Notes under the pieces: generated by a model
Seen by the model: only the letters and a program-made list of their open reading frames with translations
The model's database searches: none
What the model was told of the DNA's origin: nothing
Shown here: one piece after another, positions 1-5,128 of the stretch
Numbering within the stretch: the first letter of the stretch is position 1
Layout: every line of letters begins with the position of its first letter
Translations under genes and position numbers: made by a program
DNA from: Verrucomicrobiales bacterium
Lineage (GTDB): Bacteria; Verrucomicrobiota; Verrucomicrobiia; Verrucomicrobiales; DEV007
DNA: 7,509 nucleotides
Direction: 5' to 3'
NCBI GenBank assembly: GCA_017991025.1
Contig: JAGNMT010000164.1
Coordinates: 1-7,509, forward strand

Positions 1-304
1 GGTATTCGCCGTAATCAAAATGGAGAAGGTAAAGGTTTTCGTTCATTCCCTTGGCAACCGGATTGTCCTTGCTCCGGACTCCGTTGCGTTTGCGAAGGAG
101 AGCACTTTCACGGAGGAAGACTTCGCCCTCACCCCGGTAGAGGGTTTCTATTTTCCAGCCTTTGATCGGGGCATGGTCGAGGCGCAGATTGTAACGAGGA
201 GCATCCGGCCATGTGTAGGGAGGCAGACTCGGATCCTCATCCGCCAGCAGCCCGGCCGTCGCGCCCAGCAGAAAAGCAGAAATCGTGTGGAGATTTGTTT
301 TCAG
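1..304 (-). CDS. Exported protein of unknown function, 5' part, probable CTG start
   Basis: An open frame runs on the minus strand from 304 off the left edge (101 codons visible). It begins with a good Sec signal peptide: K2, a hydrophobic stretch around residues 8-20, and likely cleavage after LLA (residue 21) before DEDP. The mature part is charged and soluble, with motifs such as PYTWPDAPRYNL and LLHFDYGEY. I do not recognise the family. Between the upstream in-frame stop (398-400) and the signal peptide there is no ATG, GTG or TTG. The only sensible start is CTG at 304-302, preceded by GAGGG at 313-309. It lies 97 bp downstream of the AraC-type regulator on the same strand and could be co-transcribed, though it has its own promoter-like sequence. 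An ATG lost by mutation or sequencing error would also explain this. Confidence that the frame is coding is good; function is unknown. Confidence 0.7.
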   Translation of the reverse strand, partial: MKTNLHTISAFLLGATAGLLADEDPSLPPYTWPDAPRYNLRLDHAPIKGWKIETLYRGEGEVFLRESALLRKRNGVRSKDNPVAKGMNENLYLLHFDYGEY

Positions 305-313
305 GGTGCCCTC

Positions 314-342
314 AGTATTGCCAAAGTCAATTGCGTCGTCAA
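314..342 (-). promoter_or_regulatory. Possible sigma70 promoter for the left-edge exported gene
   Basis: On the minus strand, TTGACG (342-337) is followed after exactly 17 bases by AATACT (319-314). That is 5/6 and 4/6 matches to the -35 and -10 consensus. Transcription would begin near 307, only about 3 bases before the CTG at 304, so the mRNA would be almost leaderless and the GAGGG at 313-309 would not be transcribed. The two readings (leaderless start, or SD-led start from an upstream promoter) exclude each other. Confidence 0.3.
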
Positions 343-401
343 GCGCTCTCCGGTGAAAGGATGTATGGTAAACAGGTGTATACTCCGTCCTTTCGGCTCA
401 G

Positions 402-1127
402 CTATCGGGTGGGCAACAGGCTCCGAAACCGTCCCGGTGCCATGCCTGCGTATCGGGTAAAATGACGGGTAAAGGCGCTCTGATCGCACCAGCCGGTCTG
501 CAGGGCGATCTCTCCGAGCGAGAGGCTCGTCTCGCGCAGCAGTCGGGTGGCCTCGTCGAGCCGAAGCTTGTGCAGCAGTTGCAGCGGAGTCATCTGAAAG
601 AGGCGACTGACGCGCTGCTCGAACTGGTAGACACTCAATCCCGCTTTTCTGGCGATGTCCTCGATGCGGAGGCTCTCGGTGAAATGTCCCTGCATGAATT
701 TCAGCGCGGCCGCGAGTTCGGCAAAGCCGCTCGCTTTATCTCCCGGCGCATTGAGATCCCGCGAGATACCGGCCACGCCGGTGATGGTGCCGTTGGCTCC
801 GCGCAGGGGATGTTTTGTCGTCAGACACCACCCCGTGATGCGCCCTGGATAAATGTGGAGCTCCAACTGATGATCGACGCATTTTCCAGTGCTGAGGACC
901 GTCTCATCCTGACGGGTGTAGCTCGCCGCCAAGGCTGCTGGAAAGACCTCCGAGGGACGCTTTCCGATGAGTCGCAACTTGTCACCGTCCGCACAGCGGT
1001 CAGCGAGCGTCTGATTCACGACCACATAGCGGCCCTGTTTGTCTTTCACAAAAAACACCACATCGGGCAGGGCATCGAAAAGTGCCTCGGCGACCGCGTG
1101 TTCACTGAATATACCGTGCGGGCTCAT
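402..1127 (-). CDS. PAS-domain AraC-family transcriptional regulator
   Basis: This 241-residue protein is a probable DNA-binding regulator of the adjacent hydroxyproline genes. Residues about 11-125 form a PAS-type sensor: the start resembles ALFDALPDVVFFVKDKQGRYVVVN, which is typical of PAS_4-like domains, and it ends in GVAGISRDL. Residues about 135-240 form the AraC/XylS DNA-binding domain with two helix-turn-helices, one around LRIEDIARKAGLSVYQFEQRV (154-173) and one around LSLGEIALQTGWCDQSAFTRHF (202-223), closing with the family's G-x-x-PxxFR signature (APGRFR, 230-235). AraC proteins usually carry a cupin or other ligand domain, so a PAS sensor is a less common partner. The gene is divergent from hypD with a short shared promoter region. 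No clear SD is seen before the ATG. The ligand is unknown; hydroxyproline or a pathway intermediate is an inference from position. Confidence 0.9.
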   Translation of the reverse strand: MSPHGIFSEHAVAEALFDALPDVVFFVKDKQGRYVVVNQTLADRCADGDKLRLIGKRPSEVFPAALAASYTRQDETVLSTGKCVDHQLELHIYPGRITGWCLTTKHPLRGANGTITGVAGISRDLNAPGDKASGFAELAAALKFMQGHFTESLRIEDIARKAGLSVYQFEQRVSRLFQMTPLQLLHKLRLDEATRLLRETSLSLGEIALQTGWCDQSAFTRHFTRYAGMAPGRFRSLLPTR

Positions 1128-1172
1128 GTCTTGACTGAAATCGCAGGTTTGCGGTCAAAAAGCAATCAAGAC
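1128..1172. promoter_or_regulatory. Candidate operator in the araC-type/hypD divergent promoter region
   Basis: The region between the two divergent start codons contains a perfect 7-bp inverted repeat, GTCTTGA (1128-1134) and TCAAGAC (1166-1172), with a second palindrome CGCA-GGTT-TGCG (1142-1153) inside it. The left arm touches the regulator's ATG and the right arm lies about 30 bases before the hypD ATG. Binding there could therefore repress the regulator and control hypD. The arms are 38 bases apart, centre to centre. No convincing -10/-35 pair was found on either strand here. Confidence 0.4.
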
Positions 1173-1201
1173 TGTCAGTGAAAAGGGACAGAAGCTCCGC
1201 T

Positions 1202-2101
1202 ATGTCAAACTTCCCCCAATGGACAGGCGTTTTCCCCGCCGCCGTCACCCAACTGCACGAGGACCAGTCCCTCGATCTCGACGCCACCTCCCGCCACTTT
1301 GAAGCGCTCATCGAATCGGGCGTCTCCGGACTCATTGTATGCGGATCACTGGGTGAAAACCAGACCCTGCAGCCGGATGAAAAACGGGCCGTTCTCAAGT
1401 GTGCGATCGAAACCGCCCGGGGTCGTCTTCCCGTCCTCAGCGGCGTCGCTGAAATGAGCACCGAAGCGGCGATCCGCTATTTGAAAGACGGCGAAAAACT
1501 CGGAGCCGCGGGATTCATGATCATGCCCGCGATGGTCTACAAGGCGGACAACCGCGAGGTCAGGCACTGGTTCCGCACCCTCGCCGCAGCGACACCGTTA
1601 CCCTGGATGCTCTACAACAATCCGGTCGGCTACTGCACCGACGTGACTCCCGAAATGTTTGCCGAACTCTCGGATGTCGAAAACCTCGTCGCGATCAAAG
1701 AAAGCAGCGCCAATCCGCGCCGCATTACGGAGCTCCGCAATCTCGTCGGGGATCGCTATCAGCTTTTCACCGGTGTCGATGATCTGATTCTCGAGTGCGC
1801 CATCCTCGGGATCGACGGTTGGGTCGCCGGGAGCGGAATTGCTTTTCCGAAAGAAAACCAACAGCTCTGGGAACTCACCCGCGCCGGACGCTGGGACGAG
1901 GGCCGCACCCTCTACCGTTGGGCGCAGCCGCTCATGAAGCTCGATACGCACATCCATTTTGTGCAGTATATCAAACTCCTCTGTCAGGAGACAGGTCTCG
2001 GCAAAGAGTGGGTTCGCGAGCCACGATTGCCTATTGCCGGGGAGGAGCGCGAGACGGTCTTGAGGATCATTCGCGAGGCACTCGCGAAGCGGCCTTTGTA
2101 A
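1202..2101 (+). CDS. hypD: DHDPS-family 1-pyrroline-4-hydroxy-2-carboxylate deaminase
   Basis: This 299-residue enzyme is a class I aldolase-fold (DapA/NanA superfamily) protein. It is predicted to convert 1-pyrroline-4-hydroxy-2-carboxylate to 2-oxoglutarate semialdehyde plus ammonia, a late step of bacterial hydroxyproline breakdown in the cytosol. Visible signatures are GVFPA near the N-terminus, the GSLGEN phosphate/carboxylate loop (48-53) where DapA has GTTGE, the catalytic Tyr in YNNP (Y138) and the Schiff-base Lys in IKESS (K166). The C-terminal pattern DGWVAGSGIAFP and PRLPIAGEER resembles deaminases of hydroxyproline clusters rather than lysine-pathway DapA. The ATG at 1202 is preferred over GTG at 1178 because the family pattern starts near WTGVFPA and AGAAG-like purines sit 7 bases before it. 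It neighbours an epimerase and a FAD dehydrogenase of the same pathway. A sugar-acid aldolase or dehydratase of the same fold is the main alternative. Confidence 0.87.
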   Translation: MSNFPQWTGVFPAAVTQLHEDQSLDLDATSRHFEALIESGVSGLIVCGSLGENQTLQPDEKRAVLKCAIETARGRLPVLSGVAEMSTEAAIRYLKDGEKLGAAGFMIMPAMVYKADNREVRHWFRTLAAATPLPWMLYNNPVGYCTDVTPEMFAELSDVENLVAIKESSANPRRITELRNLVGDRYQLFTGVDDLILECAILGIDGWVAGSGIAFPKENQQLWELTRAGRWDEGRTLYRWAQPLMKLDTHIHFVQYIKLLCQETGLGKEWVREPRLPIAGEERETVLRIIREALAKRPL

Positions 2102-2144
2102 CGTCCGGATTCACTATTTCAACGCTCCCGCATCTGCCCCACCC

Positions 2145-2180
2145 AAGACGTCCTGAAGTCAGTTCAGGCAGTTACGTCTT
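2145..2180. terminator. Bulged stem-loop between convergent genes, possible bidirectional terminator
   Basis: AAGACGT (2145-2151) pairs with ACGTCTT (2174-2180), and directly inside it CCTGAA (2152-2157) pairs with TTCAGG (2163-2168) around a GTCAG loop. The 13-bp stem is interrupted only by a 5-base bulge, CAGTT, on the 3' side. It lies 44 bases after the hypD stop and faces the convergent gene ending at 2332. There is no T-run on either strand, so intrinsic termination is uncertain; an RNA-stabilising 3' hairpin or a protein site is also possible. Confidence 0.45.
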
Positions 2181-2331
2181 CAACTCGCAGTAGTCCACAC
2201 CGAAACAGAGCACATAATGAGAGATGAACGGGAGACTCGCTCCCAAATGGGTTAATTTCGACGGCGAGCTTCTTAGGGAAATCCATCAGCATGACTTCAG
2301 ACCGTGGCCAAGCCATCTCCCTGAATTCCGG

Positions 2332-3249
2332 TCACCACGACAGCGTGACTATATACTCGTCCGAACCGCCAGCCCCATCATCAATTCTAAACGAAAGGGT
2401 CTGGTCATTTGTAATACCAGGAAATTCCAGAATCTTAACTGATCCCCTGCCCTTGTTCTGGGTGAGTGTCACGAGTGAGTCAGTAAATGGTTCCAGTGCG
2501 GGGATAAAGCGTGCAAAGCGGTCAGAATTCTTTCCTGTCCATTGGGGGCTCCACCTTGTGCCGTTCACTATGATCGAACTTGGGGCATTCCAGTTTTCGT
2601 GTTCGATCCAAAGCCTGCCGTCGCGGACCTTCACTGTATCCTGCCCATCCACATTCATTTTGATTACAAGCTCGTTTACAGTATCAAACACGCTTGTGTC
2701 TACGGCCAGGGATGCCGGGCAACTCTTAATGGCATCAGCCATATCCTTATGACGCATTTGTAGTTCCCTCACCTGGAGGGCTTCGGGCAGCTTACTTTGG
2801 CGTGTCAGACTCTCTTCGAGCCGTTGCAACCGTGAATTGTAGCTATCAAAGATGGGATTCAGGCGCGCTCCGCGCTCCTTTTCAAGTTTCATCATCTCCT
2901 CGCGCCAGATGGAGCGCAGGCGAACCAGTTCCGGTTTCGTTCCAACCGTGTCCACGACTGGCATTTCCTTCCCTTGTGCGATGGCTTCCATCTCCTGTTT
3001 GATGGCAACCGCTTCATCGAGTTTTCCCGCACTGGTTGCGCTTTTCAGACTGGCAGCACAGTACGCGTTGTAGCGGCTGTAGAGCGCCGCGAGTCCCTCG
3101 GCAAATGGTTTCTCTACTTTGGTGCGGACTTCCGACTCAAAACCTTGTGCCATCTCGGCGAGAGTCGGCATTTGCCCATGAAGGCTTGCTGGCCCGATGG
3201 AAGCTGCGAGCAAAATCAAGGGCAGAAAGGTGATGGGAAGAGGTCGCAT
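2332..3249 (-). CDS. Exported coiled protein of unknown function with C-terminal beta domain
   Basis: This 305-residue protein has a Sec signal peptide (residues 1 to about 25: RP, then a hydrophobic PLPITFLPLILLAASIG, cleavage near LHG-Q). Residues about 30-172 are charged, helical and likely coiled-coil, and contain two related units (about 52-90 and 129-167) sharing L-x-x-[LI]-[YF]-x-x-Y-N and later T-x-x-x-K-L-x-E-A. The segment from about 185 to the terminal W is predicted beta-rich, with IEHENW, VNGTRWSPQW, GRGSVKILEFPG and a closing EYIVTLSW. I know of similar helical-plus-beta exported proteins mainly from Verrucomicrobiota, without assigned function. It lies 63 bp downstream of the 145-residue gene on the same strand and may be co-transcribed. 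No link to hydroxyproline is visible. A periplasmic or cell-surface structural or binding role is a guess. Confidence 0.8.
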   Translation of the reverse strand: MRPLPITFLPLILLAASIGPASLHGQMPTLAEMAQGFESEVRTKVEKPFAEGLAALYSRYNAYCAASLKSATSAGKLDEAVAIKQEMEAIAQGKEMPVVDTVGTKPELVRLRSIWREEMMKLEKERGARLNPIFDSYNSRLQRLEESLTRQSKLPEALQVRELQMRHKDMADAIKSCPASLAVDTSVFDTVNELVIKMNVDGQDTVKVRDGRLWIEHENWNAPSSIIVNGTRWSPQWTGKNSDRFARFIPALEPFTDSLVTLTQNKGRGSVKILEFPGITNDQTLSFRIDDGAGGSDEYIVTLSW

Positions 3250-3312
3250 ACCAAAAAATTCTCTGAATCTAGCACTCCCAAAAATAGTCGGGTGGCTGGA
3301 ACGCTGCTATTC

Positions 3313-3750
3313 TCAGAGTCCCTTGGCTTTGCCCTCACCACCGAGCGCTTCGATCGCGGCGGTATCCTTCACAAAGAACCAGTCATCGTGCCCGATCTGC
3401 CTTCCCGCCGTTAGCTTCTTATTGCTGCTCTTGAAGATCTTATCCCTTGCCGACCAGGTAAAGCGTACGCCTTCAATGTAATTCTTGAGCAGATCCTTAA
3501 TGTCGTCATCGGTGATCTTGGTATCGTGGCGATGGAAGAATTCCATGACGCTAATGCCATCGAAGAAGCTGACATCAATGGTGTAACCGTCCTTTTTGAA
3601 CTCAAATTTCTCGGTTCCAGGAATCCTTGGGCCTCCCTTCTGGCCATCTCCGTAGCGCGCTTTAATTTGATCCAGGGTCTCCCCAATGCGGGCTTCCGCA
3701 ATTACCGTGAGCAAGACCAATACAAACGAAGTAAACACGAAACATTTCAT
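3313..3750 (-). CDS. Small exported protein of unknown function
   Basis: This 145-residue protein starts with a signal peptide: MKC, a hydrophobic run FVFTSFVLVLLTVI, and an AEA cleavage site after residue 20. The mature part opens with RIGETLDQIKARYGDG, a pattern I associate with small secreted proteins of Verrucomicrobiota. Then come VSFFDG, a D/K-rich segment (KITDDDIKDLLKNYIEG) and FTWSAR, a likely small alpha-beta fold. No catalytic motif is recognised. The Cys at residue 3 is too close to the N-terminus to be a lipobox. It is first of two co-directional minus-strand genes, followed after 63 bp by the 305-residue exported protein. G+C content is visibly lower than in the flanking metabolic genes. 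Function unknown. Confidence 0.8.
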   Translation of the reverse strand: MKCFVFTSFVLVLLTVIAEARIGETLDQIKARYGDGQKGGPRIPGTEKFEFKKDGYTIDVSFFDGISVMEFFHRHDTKITDDDIKDLLKNYIEGVRFTWSARDKIFKSSNKKLTAGRQIGHDDWFFVKDTAAIEALGGEGKAKGL

Positions 3751-3793
3751 GAGATAACAAGGATGAGATTATTGATTGACCTGAACGTTGTTG

Positions 3794-3823
3794 ACGCTAG
3801 TTGAAACGGCGTATTTCTGTCAA
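3794..3823 (-). promoter_or_regulatory. Possible sigma70 promoter for the two minus-strand exported genes
   Basis: On the minus strand there is a perfect -35, TTGACA (3823-3818), followed after 18 bases by TAGCGT (3799-3794). The latter keeps only the most conserved -10 positions (TA...T). Transcription would start near 3787, giving a leader of roughly 37 bases before the ATG at 3750. The -10 is weak, so this is a suggestion only. Confidence 0.3.
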
Positions 3824-3991
3824 TGTTTTCTTCCTCCCTGCCCCGCCAATCGGCCTGGGCGCCCGCTGTAAAGGATTCCCATCCCCTCGCACCACGCCGC
3901 GCGGTCGAGCATTCAGGGAAGGTGTGGTTGAATCAGTGTATTCGAGCGGTTCGTACCCAACCCCTGCCGCCGTATGTCGACCATCTTGATC

Positions 3992-4109
3992 CTTGGTTGG
4001 AACGATCTTAGATTGAATTCAGGGAATCAGTAGGACCAGGAAAATGTGGTGATCGAGGAGCTTTAGCCTTTGACTGTTTTCCGAGTCCATCGTCGCCAAG
4101 CCAACCAAG
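3992..4109. repeat. 9-bp inverted repeat upstream of the epimerase
   Basis: CTTGGTTGG (3992-4000) is exactly complementary to CCAACCAAG (4101-4109), with 100 bases between. The right arm ends 3 bases before the GGGAAGG SD-like site at 4112-4118. The arms could be paired half-sites for a looping regulator or a long-range RNA stem near the ribosome site. Confidence 0.35.
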
Positions 4110-4111
4110 AC

Positions 4112-4137
4112 GGGAAGGTATCATGATGGTTCTGTGA
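4112..4137 (+). promoter_or_regulatory. SD-like site and four-codon mini-ORF leading into the epimerase
   Basis: GGGAAGG (4112-4118) is the best SD-like sequence in the region, but it is 15 bases from the GTG at 4134 and far from the ATG at 4155. At a usable spacing it faces ATG 4123 (4 bases) and ATG 4126 (7 bases), which open the tiny frame M-M-V-L-stop. That stop (TGA, 4135-4137) overlaps the GTG in the sequence GTGA. Translation of the mini-ORF could deliver ribosomes to GTG 4134, which would add seven residues to the epimerase. Confidence 0.35.
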
Positions 4138-4154
4138 CTCCTCAACCGCCCTGC

Positions 4155-5030
4155 ATGAAGCGCATCCCCATCATCGACTCCCACACCGGAGGCGAACCCA
4201 CCCGCGTCGTCCTCGATGGCATCTCCGGAGCGGATCTGGGGCGCTACCGCCGCGCCATCCTTTGTGAGCCGCGCGGGCACGAGGTCATCGTCGGTGCCCT
4301 GCTCGAGGATACTGAGGAGGAGGGCTGCGTCGCGAAAGTCACTTTCTTTAATAATGTCGGTCTGTTAGGCATGTGCGGGCACGGCATGATCGGGGTTGTC
4401 GCCACGCTGCGACACCTCGGTCGCATCGGGCCGGGAGAGCACCGGATCGAAACACCCGTGGGTGTTATCGCCTCGACCCTTCATGAGGACGGACGGGTGA
4501 GTGTGCGCAATGTGTGCTCCTACCGGAAAGCGAAAGACGTCGTGACCGGTGGCGTGACCGGCGATGTGGCCTGGGGAGGGAACTGGTTTTTCCTCGTCGC
4601 CAATCACGGGCTTGAACTCACCCCGGAGAACCTTCCCGCACTCACCCGGGCGAGCCTGGAAATACGCGAAGGGGTCAGAGCAGCAGGGTTTCCAGAAGTC
4701 GATCATGTCGAACTGTTCGGCCCCCCTCACGATCCCGCGAACCACAGTCGGAACTTTGTCCTCTGTCCCGGCGGCGAGTACGATCGGTCTCCCTGCGGCA
4801 CCGGCACTAGCGCCAAACTCGCCTGTCTCGCCGCCGATGGGAAACTCGCGCCGGGAGAAGTCTGGCGACAGGAGAGTGTCATCGGCTCCGTCTTTGCGGG
4901 GCAGTATGAAGCGGCGGCAGAGGGTGTCATCCCGACGATCACCGGAGAAGCATTTGTCACGGCGGAGACGACCTTGTTGTTTGATGAGAAGGATCCGTTC
5001 CGGTGGGGGATAGGGGTTGCCTCTAACTGA
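4155..5030 (+). CDS. 4-hydroxyproline 2-epimerase (proline racemase family)
   Basis: This 291-residue cytosolic enzyme is predicted to interconvert trans-4-hydroxy-L-proline and cis-4-hydroxy-D-proline, the first catabolic step, by a cofactor-free two-base mechanism. It opens with IPIIDSHTGGEPTRVV, diagnostic of the family. Both catalytic Cys are present: C74 in MCGHGMIG and C214 in DRSPCGTGTSAK. Two Cys argue for an epimerase or racemase, because the related trans-3-hydroxy-L-proline dehydratases replace one with Ser or Thr. The GTGTSA ending and the pathway neighbours favour hydroxyproline over proline. ATG 4155 is chosen because homologues start just before this motif. GTG 4134, in frame and seven codons earlier, is a real alternative given the mini-ORF overlapping it. 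The peptidase follows after 46 bp on the same strand, with the FAD enzyme after it, suggesting one operon. Confidence 0.9.
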   Translation: MKRIPIIDSHTGGEPTRVVLDGISGADLGRYRRAILCEPRGHEVIVGALLEDTEEEGCVAKVTFFNNVGLLGMCGHGMIGVVATLRHLGRIGPGEHRIETPVGVIASTLHEDGRVSVRNVCSYRKAKDVVTGGVTGDVAWGGNWFFLVANHGLELTPENLPALTRASLEIREGVRAAGFPEVDHVELFGPPHDPANHSRNFVLCPGGEYDRSPCGTGTSAKLACLAADGKLAPGEVWRQESVIGSVFAGQYEAAAEGVIPTITGEAFVTAETTLLFDEKDPFRWGIGVASN

Positions 5031-5038
5031 CGGAATCA

Positions 5039-5128
5039 CCACCGGGTTCACAGAGGAATACAGAGACTCTTAAGAAATGAAACTTCACCACCTCCTTCTT
5101 CCTCTGTGCCTCTTCGTGTCTCCGGTGG
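5039..5128. repeat. 90-bp imperfect inverted repeat of the CACAGAG type
   Basis: The outer ends CCACCGG (5039-5045) and CCGGTGG (5122-5128) are exact complements. Inward, the left arm reads TTCACAGAGGAATACAGAGA and the right arm, on the other strand, reads AGACACGAAGAGGCACAGAGG. The arms are therefore diverged copies of the CACAGAG/CACGAAG-rich palindromes found repeatedly in Verrucomicrobiota and other genomes (from general knowledge). The right half covers the start codon and signal-peptide codons of the S9 peptidase. Mobility or mode of spread is not shown by one copy. Confidence 0.6.

Larger units (their letters stand above)
3751..4133. other. 383-bp intergenic region between divergent genes
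   Basis: No convincing protein or RNA gene is seen here. Both short plus-strand frames starting near 3801 and 3823 lack similarity to anything I know and have no SD. The region should hold the promoter of the minus-strand exported genes (candidate at 3794-3823) and that of the epimerase-peptidase-dehydrogenase operon, for which I could not find a good -35/-10 pair. Its right half carries a 9-bp inverted repeat (3992-4000 and 4101-4109) and a mini-ORF just before the epimerase. Confidence 0.6.

Noticed and set aside
20..460. 146-codon plus-strand frame at the left edge
   Set aside because: The opposite strand carries a signal peptide and a plausible protein through 304, while this frame is basic, low in structure and without SD.
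462..1181. 239-codon plus-strand frame opposite the AraC-type regulator
   Set aside because: The minus-strand frame has clear PAS and AraC motifs; this one has none and is a codon-bias shadow.
2230..2244. Small hairpin GGGAG-ACTCG-CTCCC as a terminator for the minus-strand gene
   Set aside because: A 5-bp stem without a following T-run is within chance expectation; the 2145-2180 hairpin is far stronger.
2224..2752. Two plus-strand frames of 72 and 153 codons overlapping the 3' end of the coiled exported gene
   Set aside because: They have no SD and no recognisable features, and mostly lie antisense to the minus-strand gene ending at 2332.
3981..4015. Promoter-like TTGATC-N16-TTAGAT upstream of the epimerase
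   Set aside because: Only 4/6 and 3/6 consensus matches with short spacing; not enough to call a promoter.
4541..4564. 12-bp near-tandem repeat in the epimerase gene (GTGACCGGTGGC then GTGACCGGCGAT)
   Set aside because: It encodes VTGG-VTGD within a normal coding frame; too short to be more than local coding similarity.
4365..5051. 228-codon minus-strand frame opposite the epimerase
   Set aside because: It covers conserved epimerase catalytic motifs in antisense and has no family features.
5077..5112. Possible lipobox (LPLC, residues 8-11) in the peptidase signal peptide
   Set aside because: Leu at -1 is not allowed in lipoboxes and the Cys is too early; the VAA-Q site gives an ordinary Sec signal peptide.
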